From Prunus persica (Eukaryota > Streptophyta > Magnoliopsida > Rosales > Rosaceae), in NCBI RefSeq assembly GCF_000346465.2, contig NC_034010.1:800232-864231 (forward strand): DNA of 64,000 bases, read 5' to 3'. Both the position numbers and the translations under genes were made by a program. Below are positions 23,214 through 34,120 of the stretch, one piece after another. Below the pieces are notes generated by a model, which was not told the origin of the DNA, did no database searches, and worked only from the letters and a program-made list of their open reading frames with translations. Every line of letters begins with the position of its first letter. The first letter of the stretch is position 1.

Positions 23214-23800
23214 ACGTGGAAACAAACATTACAGGTCTGGCAAGTTCTTATTTTTCTGATTTTCAAAATTCAGTTTCTTCCAATAATTTTCCACAGGTTT
23301 GGATTCTTGATAGTGGTGCAACGGATCACATCACATCCTGACCTTCAATTTTTTCTCAATCGTCGTCTTCATTGACTCTTTCATCTATTAAATTACCTAC
23401 TAGCGCTAACGCTCCAGTACATTCCATTGGGTCCATATCTTTTGATTCCAATATTTCTTTATACAATGTTCTTTGTGTCCCTTCTTTTAGAGTTAATTTA
23501 ATGTCTATTAGCAAGCTTACCAAATCTCTGAATTGTTGTGTCCTCTTTTTTCCTGATTTTTGTCTTTTGCAGGATTTGGCAACGAAGAAGACAATTGGCT
23601 TGGGTAAACAACATGGCGGACTCTATTATATTCACCTTATTCCTACTCACCCATCCTCAAATCACGTCTCCACTTCATCAAATTTTTGGCATCAACGTCT
23701 CGGTCACCCTTCACCTGCTCGCCTACAATTACTTACTAAAATAAATCCAACAATTTTTTCTAACTCTTCTCATCAATGTGATGCATGCACGGCAAACTAG
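23214..23800 (+). pseudogene. Copia protease and gag-pre-integrase region
   Basis: The aspartic-protease signature WILDSGATDHIT ends just before an in-frame TGA (23339-23341). The same frame continues with VNLMSISKLT and the pre-integrase FWHQRLGHPSPARL block, then the His/Cys part with CDAC. The frame closes at 23800, and integrase resumes in another frame. A single ancestral polyprotein is inferred. Confidence 0.85.
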
Positions 23801-23856
23801 ATTGCCTTTTGGTAGAAGTTCAATTTCTTCTACTGAACCTTTTTCTTTAATTCATT

Positions 23857-25197
23857 GTGATATTTGGGGACCTCATAAAGTTCCTTCTCATTTCTGAAGC
23901 ACTCTACTTTTTAACCATTGTAGATGACTATACTCGTTGCACTTGGTTATATTTGATGCGCTTCAAATCTGAAACTCAGCCATTATTTAAATCTTTTCAT
24001 GCTTTTGTTCGTACTCAATTTAATCGCGATATAAAAGCAATACGTGTTCACAATGGCAGCGAGTTTGCTTCTATGCGCCCATTTTTTATGGAGCATGGCA
24101 TTCTTTATCAAACTACATGTGTCTATTCTCCTCAACAAAATGGAGTGGCTGAGCATAAACATCGCCACATTTTAAATGTTGCTCGTGCTTTACGATTTCA
24201 ATCAAATGTTCCCTTAATCTTTTGGGGTGAATGTGTCCTTACTGCTACCTATCTAATTAATCGCATGCCCACTCTTTTGTTGTCAGGAAAGTCCCCTTTT
24301 GAACTACTCTATGATCGTGCACCCTTATTGGATCACTTGCGAGTCTTTGGGTGTCTTTACCATGCCACAAGCGTCCATCCTGTCCAGAAGTTTGACTCAC
24401 ATGCCCGTCGTTGTATCTTCACCGGCTACCCTGTAGGGAAAAAGGCATATCGCCTTTATGATCTCACCACGAAACAATTTTTCTCTAGTCGCGATGTCAT
24501 TTTTTATGATAATGTTTTTCCTTATTCAAACTCTGCAGGTGACACACGGCCAAACTCAATTGTTTTGTCATGCATAGACTCTTCTCATGAGCCATGTATG
24601 AATCCATCCTTCACATCTCCTTATCAACCTGATGTTTCACAGCATCTTGACCAATCCCATCCTTCAATGGAGGAGTCACCTTCTGTTATCCATGTGGATG
24701 ACTCTAATAATTCTTCCCCCATTCATGCGAACCACCATATTCCTGTGGATGAATCTAATAATTCTTCCACCATTCATGCGGACCACCATAACTCCACTCC
24801 TCTTGCCTCGCCGGAGCCGATTTCTCTTCCTCCAACTCTTCCCATCGCTTCCGCCCCCACAGAACCAAATTCATCGGTGATGGCTCACCCATCTCCTCAT
24901 CTGGAACCAACCCGTCACTCCACTCGTCCTACACGACCTCCTATTTGGCATCGTGATTATAAAGTGTCTCATGCTATGTTGCATACCCAAGTTCCATTGT
25001 CCGACTCTGTGCCAAGTTCTATGAAAGGTACTCGTTATCCCTTGTCAAATTTTGTTTCTTATGCATGTCTATCACCCGCACATCGTTCTTTCTTAGTTAT
25101 TATTTCAGGTCAAACAGAGCCCACTTCTTATGATCAAGCTGCACATGACCCCAATTGGCAGCAAGCCATGGCTACTGAGATTACTGCTTTGGAGTAA
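23857..25197 (+). pseudogene. Copia integrase core and linker
   Basis: The rve-type core starts near TIVDDYTRCTWLY, followed by GILYQTTCVYSPQQNGVAE and RHILNVARAL (catalytic Glu region expected there) and FGCLYHAT. The second catalytic Asp motif reads VHNGSEF, lacking the usual Asp, so integration activity is doubtful. A Pro/Ser/His-rich linker follows. The frame ends at TAA 25195-25197, directly before the RT domain in the same frame. Confidence 0.88.
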
Positions 25198-26710
25198 AAT
25201 AACACATGGACCCTTACGTCCCTGCCACATGGTCACAAGCCCATTGGTTGCAAATGGGTGTATAAAATCAAACATCATTCAGACTGCACCATTGAGCGTT
25301 ACAAAGCTTGCTTAGTGGCTAAAGGCTACACCCAACAAGTAGGCCTTGACTATCATGAGACTTTCTCCCCCACCGCCAAACTTGTCATTGTCCGATGCTT
25401 GCTTGCTATTGCTGCTGCTAGACATTGGCCTCTTCACCAACTCGATGTCCAAAATGTGTTCCTCCATGGACATCTTGATGAGGAAGTATATATGCTTCCT
25501 CCACCAGGCTTTCATCGACAAGGGGAGAATCTTGTATGTCGACTCAACAAGTCACTATATGGACTTAAACAAGCATCACGAAATTGGTTTTCCAAATTTT
25601 CCAACGCTATAAAAATGGTGGGAGTTAATCAGTCCAAGGCAGACTACTCTCTATTCACTAGGTCACATGGCTCATCTTTCACTGCTTTATTGATTTATGT
25701 TGACGGCATTATAATTATAGGCAATGATCCAGCCTCCATTAAATCTCTCATGGGAGTCCTTCATGAAAAATTTCATATCAAGGACCTAGGTGATCTTAAA
25801 TACTTTTTGGGCATTGAAGTGTCAAGATCCAAGCATGGAATTGTCATCTGTCAACGAAAATACACCTTGGATATTCTAAAAGATGCTGGTCTTCTCGGAG
25901 CACGCCCATATGATTTTCCCATGGAGCAAAAGTTAAAGCTGACTCCAACTGATAGTGATCTGTTACATGACCCTGCTCACTATAGGAGACTTGTTGGGCA
26001 CCTTATATACCTTACTATAACCAGGCTAGACATTGTTTACTCAGTACATATACTTAGCCAATTCATGCACCAACCACGCAAGCCACACCTTGAGGCAGTA
26101 CTTCGAGTTTTACGATATCTAAAGGGTTCACCCGGCCAAGGACTTTTGTTTCCTTCAGAAAACAACTTAAAGCTGACAGCCTTCTGTGACTCTAGGTATT
26201 TTACCTTTCTTGGGAATGCACTAATATCATGGAAAACAAAGAAGCAGAATGTTGTCTCACGCTCTTCAGCCGAAGAAGCAGAATGTTGTCTCACGCTCTT
26301 CAGCCGAAGCCGAATATTGAGCCATGGCGCATGCAACTTGTGAGATAACTTGGTTGAGATACTTGTTACAAGATTTTCAAGTCAATATTCAAGAGCCCGC
26401 TGTTTTACATTGTGACAATCAAGCTGCACTACATATAGCAGCCAATCCAGTTTTTCATGAGCGTACAAAACATATTGAGTTGGACTGTCATTTGGTAGGG
26501 GAGAAAATTCAATCAGGGATGATTACTGCTGCATACACGCCTTCTTCCCACCAGTTGGCAGACATCTTCACAAAACCACTTGGAAGAGATTCCTTTCAAT
26601 ATGATTATTCGCAAGTTAGGAGTTCTAAACCTTCACTCTCCAACTTGAGGGGGAGTGTTACGATATCAAATCTCAATCATAGGAGTAGATTGCTGCATAC
26701 CTTTAACTGA
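25198..26710 (+). pseudogene. Copia reverse transcriptase and RNase H
   Basis: The RT is clear: GCKWVYKIK, then YHETFSPTAKLVIVR, LHQLDVQNVFLHG, SLYGLKQASRNW. The catalytic motif reads YVDG where YVDD is expected, so one metal-binding Asp is lost. The connection and RNase H follow. A 34-bp tandem duplication (26241-26308) shifts the frame within the SSAEAE region, and RNase H continues to [11 protein letters not shown] near 26570. Confidence 0.9.
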
Positions 26711-26861
26711 TTCTGTTTCCTTCTCTAGTCCAGCAATCCCTGTAGTTTAGGCTGTAGTTATTACTTCTTTCCATATATGTTTCTGTACAATTTGCTATAT
26801 ATCTTTGTAATTGTTATGACTGAATAGACAAGTAATATACATCATATAATCACTCTTCACA
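26656..26861 (+). repeat. Copia 3' LTR
   Basis: The same 206-bp LTR as at the 5' end, preceded by the purine tract and followed by the TSD TCCAT. Confidence 0.95.
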
Positions 26862-27136
26862 TCCATATCATCAAACAGTTGGAGATCAGAACCAGCATGC
26901 CCAGTATAAACTACAAATCCACCACCTTTATCATGAATACCCATATGGCAGCCAACATCAAATTCAAGAATTCCATTACCATCATTGCATAAACCACCTG
27001 AGTGATGCATTTCAACATACAGGTGGAGAGCATGTGGTGCCTTGGATGCTAGCACAACACAAGAAGGATAAACCCCAAAACCCAATTTCTTCCAAGCTTC
27101 TTGATCAAGATTCTTCAAGGCTTCTGACCTAACCAT
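26862..27136 (-). pseudogene. Unrecognised host gene fragment split by the copia insertion
   Basis: A minus-strand frame reads MVRSEALKNLDQEAWKKLGF and continues GVYPSCVVLASKAPHALHLY and GGGFVVYTGHAGSDLQLF. The compositional and helical/strand patterning is strongly protein-like. It begins with ATG at 27136 and runs straight into the right LTR at 26861, so insertion of the copia element truncated it. I do not recognise the family and cannot show that the left flank continues the frame. Confidence 0.5.
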
Positions 27137-27339
27137 AATTGCAACAGAACCCTTATCATCCTATCACTTTGGGGTTAGGAAGCACATCAAATTTTTATCA
27201 ACCAATATCAAATTAAAATGTTGAAGAAACACACAGGTCACCAATTCAAGGACAAAGTAAATCAATTAACACATAATAGTTTTTGAAGGAAAATGTGATC
27301 CTCCCAACATAATTTCACCACTACTATTTAAATAATGGG

Positions 27340-28260
27340 GTTTTATTATTTCAGGTTCGACCCATTCGAGACGCAGTGTCTCTTAATAACAATCCCTTAT
27401 TTTAAGGGAACACCCTTTGATTCCATCATAAAGAAACAAAACGTGTGTGTTTGGTTTTGTGGCTGCTTTCAAGTCCATCCTCAGGGTGCCTAGGTATCCA
27501 TTGCGGGAATCAAGCTACTTGTAGTTCAAAGGATTACAATGAATAAATGACTCATTGCAAAAGGGGGAATTTGAATGAATTTGATTGAAAAAATGTTTGA
27601 GTGAATTTAGCTGAATAAACCAGGGATTCGATTTTGATGTGTGTTTGGGGTGAATTTGGTTAAGAATAAACCAAGGATTTAAATTTAGTTGCGGTTGCGT
27701 CTATTAAGATGCTAGACTGCCTATGTACCCTTGATGGGATCAAACCAACGTAGTTCGGAATTGATTTGTGTAGAGATAGATATTTGATTTGTGAGAATTT
27801 GGTTGATATAACCAATGATTCAAATTTGGTTGCGGTTGTGTCTATCGGGATGCTAGACTGCCTACGTACCCTTGATGAGATCAAACTGGTGTAGTTCCAA
27901 AATTTGAAAATTAATGGGTAAGTGTGGCCCACAAATTGAGAATTTATGTCTTTGGGTCAATTTGGAGATTTTCATAGTAGATGACCTATTGGAAAAATTG
28001 AAAATTAATGGGTAAGTGTGGCCCATTAATTGAGAATTTGTGTTTGAGAGATTTGAATTTAATCTCATTGGAATTTTCATGGGTAGATGACCCATGAGAA
28101 AAATTGAAAATTAATAGGTGAGTGTAGCCCAATGAAAATTTCTGTTTGAGAGATTTGAATTTAATCTCAATGAAATTTGGATGGACAGATGACCCATGGG
28201 CAAAAATTGGATGGTTTTGTACCCTTTTATTTTTATTTTTTTTATTGTCAATGTCAAATA
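27340..28260. repeat. Diverged direct repeats with TGCCTACGTACCC-type motif
   Basis: Two diverged copies (about 27650-27790 and 27795-27905) carry TTTGGTTGCGGTTGTGTCTA and a GACTGCCTACGTACCCTTGA...GTAGTTC block. A third related block is at about 27486-27532. Further repeats of TTGAAAATTAATGGGTAAGT lie at 27904-28150. Probably LTR-derived DNA. Confidence 0.6.
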
Positions 28261-30180
28261 AAACTAATGGGCAATTTTGATGAACCCACTAATTTAATTT
28301 GATCATTAACACATGCATTTGTATCCATGCATGATTTGGAGGATTTACGATTAAGGGTCTCTCGTGATCGACAAAACCCGTTAATCCATATTGATGCTCC
28401 TTTGGTATCTTTTGGGAGTTGAGCTTGATGCTCGGAGCATGACCAATCATGTATTTGGATTGGAGTCACCTTCATAACATGGTTGAGTCACTTGGCACTC
28501 CTTTCTAAATAGCTTCTTTGCCCCGGTGATTGATTCCCATATTTCTTGTTGGGAATCTGTGAGCATGTTTGGTAGCCATCTTGTATTTGATAATTGAAGC
28601 AGATAGACCTGAATGCCATAAGCATTTTATTGAGCCTCCTTGACCGTCAATTGATTTAATTCTCTTAAACCATCGCTGACACTCTTGTGCGCTTTCTTAG
28701 TTTTGTGTGTAATTCTTTACTAGACCTTTATACAATAATACTAACCTTGTTCAGCCATTGTAGCAGTAGAGTATCTTGATTTCGTCTAGAGAGTCTTCTA
28801 CCCTATGCAGCACTTTAGTTTCTCTTTCTCTTAGATAGGGTGAGATCTGATTTAAGAGGGTGTTTGCTGCAAGGGGAGGGACCTCTATTTATATGTGCAT
28901 CACTCATAAGGCTTTGCCTATCAAGAAGCGTTTGAGTGTCCTTTTTGCATTAGAATAGGTTTGTTTCAATCCATGTTATATTAGGAATCCTGATAATACT
29001 TGAGTTTAACTTTAATAAGCTTTGTACAAGTATTATCTCATAAGGATTGAGTTCTATTTCCTGATCAAACCAAAACTCGAATCCTCTTGGGATTAGAAGA
29101 TCATCTTTTATGGGCTGAGACAATAAATCGTCTTACATTGTGCTGCAAGTAGTGAACTCCCGTGTTCGTCCCTTGGAATACAAAGGGGGCACAAGTGTCT
29201 GAACACTTTATTTTCTTTTGTTTCTGGCACCAAGAGTGATGTGAGGGACTCGAAAAACTTCATGAGTCTTGATCCAAGTAGACTTGCATAATAACAGTTG
29301 AGGATGAATCTTTGAGCACACCATTAGTCCTTTTTAAGTGGACTTGAGAGCAAAGCATGAGGCACTTTTGTTTTGCCTTGGGCTTTTGTGCTTTTGGCAT
29401 TACTGACTGATTTCTTGTTTCCTCGGTTACCATCTTTGGTTTCGATATTGTTGAGCCTTTCAGGTTTTGATAACAAGTGCCAATATTTTTCTCAGGGTGA
29501 ACAAAAAATGGTGCTTGGACATTCTTTGTTTGATGTAGTTTTCAAACCATTTGAGAGCCCATGATTTTCAGGAATCTGATATAGATCATTCATTTGCTGA
29601 TTGCCTTTTTTATAACCAAAGTGGCCAATCTCTCTTTTGAGATTTCTTTTTACTGCCTTTGCTTTGTGCCTTGACTCTTAAATTGTCTTCGCCTTGCCTC
29701 TGGGTGCTGCCGAATGCTTGTTTTTATTTTGTAAAGCAGATTCTTGAATCTACTGAAACAGAAACATGATTTACAACGCACTGACCCTCCCAAACCTTCA
29801 TGCTTTTGACTATTTGTCGACTTCTTTGATTAGCCGGGACTTTAATGCTCTTTATCTCATAATTTGAGTTCTCTGGGCTCAAAGCAGCTGATGCCAATAT
29901 ATTTTGCAGCTCTTCTCTTCAATTTCTAGTGCTAATGAAGGCACATAAAGTGAAAGAGAAATATTGATGCCATTTTCCCTACTCATAGAGCATTTGTTAC
30001 AGAAGCAATTGTTTTCTTTCGAAGGGTAAAGGTTGCTTCCACTTTTTGGATTTTATATCCAGAGAGTGTTCCCTCTTTTGTCCACTGGCAGCCAACACCA
30101 AGGCAGAGAAGGCAAAAAGCGTGAAAATGCCCAAAGGCATCCACGATTTTGAACTATGATCAATTTTCTGTTGTTGTTAT
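28261..30180 (-). other. Repeat-derived region, probable promoter on minus strand
   Basis: On the minus strand a TATA box (TATAAATAGAGG, plus 28882-28893) is followed by a leader-like stretch and ATGGCTGAACAAGG at about 28750-28763. The layout suggests a retroelement LTR promoter or a decayed gene start. No domain was recognised downstream. Confidence 0.3.
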
Positions 30181-30189
30181 TGGTGGTGG

Positions 30190-30690
30190 GTTAAATACCC
30201 AATATTTGATTCATGGGTTTTTTCACCAAAAATGGATTTATCATCCAATGGAAATTTATGAGTTTTTCACCCATGATGGATTTATCATCCAATAATTTCA
30301 GGGTTACTCACCCATGGATTTGCATCCAAATAAATTCCGGGATTTCTTACCCAATAATGGATTTCATATCTAATGATTTTTCGGATGATAAATCCATATA
30401 AAGACAGCAAGAAAAGCAGAGAAGGGGGAGGCTTCAGAGGAAAAAAAAAAAAAAAAAAACTCACAAGGGTAGAGAAGAACAGCCGAAAAGCTGGAGAGGA
30501 AAAAAAGACAGAAGCAATCAAAGATGCATCTGCAACAAGGCTCCTCTCTTGAGGTCCTCCATGTTGGGTGGCAACCCTTTAATCAATCAAATGGATGGCA
30601 TGGTGGCAACCCTTGAATCAAATTTCTCGGATGTAAATCCATGGGTGAGTAACCCTGAAACCATTTGGATGTAAATCCATGGATTTCTCA
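30190..30690. repeat. Minisatellite and inverted repeat of CACCCATGGATTT units
   Basis: Multiple degenerate units like TCACCCATGATGGATTTATC occur at 30200-30380. An inverted copy at about 30625-30690 (GATGTAAATCCATGGGTGAG) pairs with 30290-30335. The intervening DNA has an A-tract (30439-30458). Confidence 0.65.
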
Positions 30691-30692
30691 CC

Positions 30693-31226
30693 CACACTCA
30701 AAATTTGACGTGGACAATTGTAGTTTGTAATGTGGTTTTTTCTATTAAGTATGAAATGTAATATTATCGTTTCATTTTTATGGGTCTATTTTGTAAGGAT
30801 TTTTTTTTTTACCTTTTATTTAAGGCAACGACAAAGAAAGGAAGAACCATATTTACATAGGGTGTTGCTATTTCCACCCCCTGTTCAATATTCCCACCCA
30901 CCTTATCTTCCCACTATAAATTTGAAAACATACAATCCTATCTTTCCACTCACCATTATTCCTAAAATACTATGTAATTATTAATTCATGCAAATTCCCA
31001 CTAGGTAATTTCCTAAAAAACACAATCCTATCTTTCCTCCCACTATTGTTCAATCGAAGAGAATTTGGGCTTTTGAGGGTTTGAGGCAGAAACTTGAGAG
31101 ACAAAGAGGGTTGGTAGTTTTTGTGGTTTAGTTGGTGGTGGAAAAGGAAATGAATTTGGAAATCAATATGTAAGAGGCTGGGCAATATTGCCGGGTGGTC
31201 CCACCAAATATTTTGGGGTGGGGTTG

Positions 31227-31264
<38 letters not shown>

Positions 31265-31615
31265 TGGAGGCTTGGGGAAGTATCAATTTGTTCATGGCTT
31301 TAGTTTTGGATGAGTTTTGAATAGATTTTTCTTTATGCATTTCCAATTTTTTTTTCCCTTCGCTAATGATTCTTCTTTGTAATTTGCAAGAATTGAAGAT
31401 AGAAGAAAACTTAAGAGGTATGAATTTTGTAGGGGATTGGGAGACTAGGTAATTGGTCGGGTTACTACGTCGAGAGTGAAGGTGGCTGTGGATTGTCTAA
31501 TTGTTGGATAAATGTTCTTAGAAGTCATTTTACAAAGGAGTAAATTTATCTTTAAAAATTTGAAGATAGATAGGTGGGAAAATACAAGGGGTGGAAATAG
31601 CAGCACTCTTCACAT
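30693..31615. repeat. Repeat R, copy 1, with an internal TIR element
   Basis: Homologous to 32031-33000 and 63247-64000 (shared CACACTCAAAATTTGACG start, ATTATCGTTTCATTTTTATG and GGCAACGACAAAGAAAGG). Within it, GGTGTTGCTATTTCCACCCC (about 30862) and its inverse GGGGTGGAAATAGCAGCACT (about 31585) form TIRs of a roughly 750-bp element, with imprecise flanking repeats (TTTACATAG, CTTCACATA). A (GA)n run at 31230-31262 is included. Confidence 0.75.
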
Positions 31616-31824
31616 ATCCAATTCTAATGAATATACGTAGTTTCTTGTCAAACAGAAAAAAGAAACGTACTCTCTTGTTGTCTTATCGCCTAGAGGAAAT
31701 CAAATTAGGTTACAAAAGGTATTAACTTTCCGATTTCTCTAATTGCCGAGTTGTTTCGTTTTGTGGAAGGGCACAGTCAGATACACGTTATGAACTATGA
31801 TTATTCCAACAATTGCTTACTCGC

Positions 31825-33000
31825 TTGCCCCAAAACAAGGATTAAAATGGGTTTCAACAAACTCAATTATCTTGAAGTTTTTCATCATTTTCACATCAAT
31901 GCCAAACTGACCTAAAGCAAGCCCAATAATCCCCCTCCCCAAAATCAGTTTCAATTGAATTTCCCCAAAGAGAACCCTACCTTCCAAACTCCTAACCCTA
32001 CCCCTCAACACTCAAACCACCACCACCATCCACACTCAAAATTTGACGTGAAAAATTGTAGTTTGTAATGTGGTTTTTTCTATTCAGTATGAAATGTAAT
32101 ATTATCGTTTCATTTTTATGGGTCTATTTTGTTAAATTTTAAAGAGACGTGCTAGTGGTCCACTATTAACAACACCAATATTGTCCCCAACCTAACCACC
32201 TACAAAGCCCAATAGGTATGGGTATCACAAAAAGCCTTGGTGATATTAGTAATGGAACCATTCATTATATGTTGTATTTTATTTAGTAAGTTTTCGATGT
32301 AGGACTTCTATTCTTCAACACGTCCCCTCATGTGGGACTACCATATAGTGGGCCACACATGGAGCCAAGTCCACATCGGAGTCAAACATTACACCACGTA
32401 TTGGGTAAGGAGTAAGGGTTTCAAGCCCAACATGTGAACACCACATATTGGGTAAGGGGTAAGGGTAAATGCCCAATATTTCAAGCCTAATCATTCAACC
32501 CGCTCTGATACTATGTTAAATTTTAGAGAGATGGGCCAACGGTCCACTACTAGCAGCACCGATATTGTCCCCAACTTAACCACCTACAAAGCCCAATAAG
32601 TGTGAGGTTTTATCACAGAAGGCCTTTGTGATATTAGTGGTGGAACCATTCATTATATGTTGTATTTTATTTAGTTAAGTTTCCGATGTGAGACTTATAT
32701 TCTTCAACATATTTTGTATGAATTTTTTTACCTTTTATACGTTGACCCCCGGAATGGAATTTCTTGAATCCACCACTGAGCTCATCTTCTCTAGCCAACT
32801 TAGCTAAGCCTATTCCATGAAAGTACTTTATTAAAACATTAGCATTTTGTGGGTTTTCATTAATACATAGTTCTTTGGTGAAAGGAAAAATTAATAGCTA
32901 TATTTCACTTAACTATTTAAGGCAACGAGAGAGAAAGGAAGAACCATATTTACATAAAGCGTTGCTATTTCCACTCCCTTGTCCAAATATTGTTTTTATT
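31825..33000. repeat. Repeat R, copy 2 (carries the empty CACTA site and a TRIM)
   Basis: This copy begins TTGCCCCAAAACAAGGATTA and matches the sequence on both sides of the CACTA element (49284-49307 joined to 63062 onward) without that element. It is interrupted by a TRIM at 32130-32709. It ends in a G-rich tract (33009-33060) at the junction with the duplicated polygalacturonase unit. Confidence 0.85.
32130..32709 (-). mobile_element. TRIM (terminal-repeat retrotransposon in miniature)
   Basis: The 580-bp element has two direct terminal repeats (32130-32320 and 32514-32709, starting TGTTAAATTTTA and ending CTTCAACA in plus orientation). It is flanked by the perfect TSD TATTT (32125-32129 and 32710-32714). 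Read on the minus strand, the upstream LTR is followed by the primer-site-like TAGTATCAGAGC, and a purine tract (CATGAGGGGACG) precedes the second. The interior of about 190 bp cannot encode protein. Repeat R copies at 30787 and 63341 show the uninterrupted target. Confidence 0.92.
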
Positions 33001-33892
33001 TTTTTGCTGGGAGGGGGGGGGGGGGGGGAGAGGGGGGGTTGTGGTTGGGTTGTGTGGGGGTGTGGTGTGGCAGGTGTCAGGCACAAATGACCAAAATACG
33101 CTTCTTGCACTAATCCAAAAACTGATTTAGGGTTTGGCTTCTATCGGAAAACCGGCAGTCTCCCTTGAAAAAGGCACATGCACATAAAACTCAAATAGTC
33201 TCGAGCGTTCAGCACAATCAACTTTACAAAACTGAACATAACAAACAATCAAAAACTTGCGGCTGCACCAAGGTTTGCATAGGTTGCCCAATTACCCTTA
33301 CTGAGGGGATCAAGCCACACATAGTTCTTTATGCAAGAAAATAAAGTTCAACCCATATGTAAGCATATGAATTAAATATTCCATTGCAGTTTCCAAAAAC
33401 CAAAAGATTCAAACTGTAATCAATCCGCTGAAACTTGAGCAAAAGATATTGATTTCAGAACAATCTTCCACCTATCACATATGTGCATATACAAATACAT
33501 ATATATATATATATAAAATAGCTCATTACAGATAAGTAGGAAAACAAAAAAATTATTAAAATAACATTGGCCACCTGAAACCTTAATATCAATATCAACG
33601 GTTTGAATAAAACATGCTTCCATCTTTCACATGTAAAAACAAACTCATCACTCAAGAAAATAGTTGTGAATTGTATACAATCCTTAAAATTTAGAAAACT
33701 TTCAATCCTTGTCTCATAAATCTGAATACATGTATTAAAACTTTCACCAATAAGTACCAAGATAAAATCATCAATTTTAGTTTAAAACATCTCCAAACTC
33801 ACATACTCTCCACATAGGCATACTCCAAATCATAATCCGTCAATTCCAATAATATTGCGTCAATTCCAAGTACCACATTTGTTACATCCTTG

Positions 33893-34120
33893 CAGAACTC
33901 GGGGGACCCATGGTCAGCCCGAGAACTCATATCCTCGCAGAAGTCTAGGGATACGTAAGCAGCCCGAGAACACATGTCCTCGTAGAACTCGGGGAACATG
34001 TGGTCAGCCCGAGAACGCATATCCTCGCAGTACTCGGGGGATACGTTGTCAGCCCGAGAACGCATATCCGTCAAATCCCCTCGCAAGACTCAGGAAGATA
34101 TAATCAACCCGAGAACGTAA
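33893..34120. repeat. Minisatellite, about 46-bp period, unit 1
   Basis: Four to five units contain GAACTCGGGG, TCAGCCCGAGAAC and CATATCCTCGCAG. The counterpart in unit 2 is at 42648-42880. Confidence 0.85.

Larger units (their letters stand above)
22858..26861 (+). mobile_element. Ty1/copia LTR retrotransposon lacking gag, 4.0 kb
   Basis: Both LTRs are 206 bp (22858-23063 and 26656-26861), begin TGTTACGATATC and end CTTCACA, with a perfect TSD TCCAT (22853-22857 and 26862-26866). The primer-binding site TGGTATCAGAGC (23064-23075, initiator Met tRNA type) follows the left LTR; a purine tract GAGGGGGAG precedes the right one. The protease-integrase-RT-RNase H order defines copia. By eye the LTRs differ at about 7 positions. 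Almost all of gag is missing: only about 160 bp separate the primer site from the protease. Stops, a frameshift and a 34-bp internal duplication break the polyprotein. Confidence 0.95.

Noticed and set aside
30730..30984. Open frame in repeat R (also 63510-63695) as a gene
   Set aside because: Present in repeat copies with different breaks; no domain recognised and it crosses the TIR of a small element.
33855..34103. Open frames rich in repeated Pro/Glu/Asn motifs as a repeat protein
   Set aside because: Caused by the 46-bp minisatellite in the solo LTR; frames are not shared between the two units.
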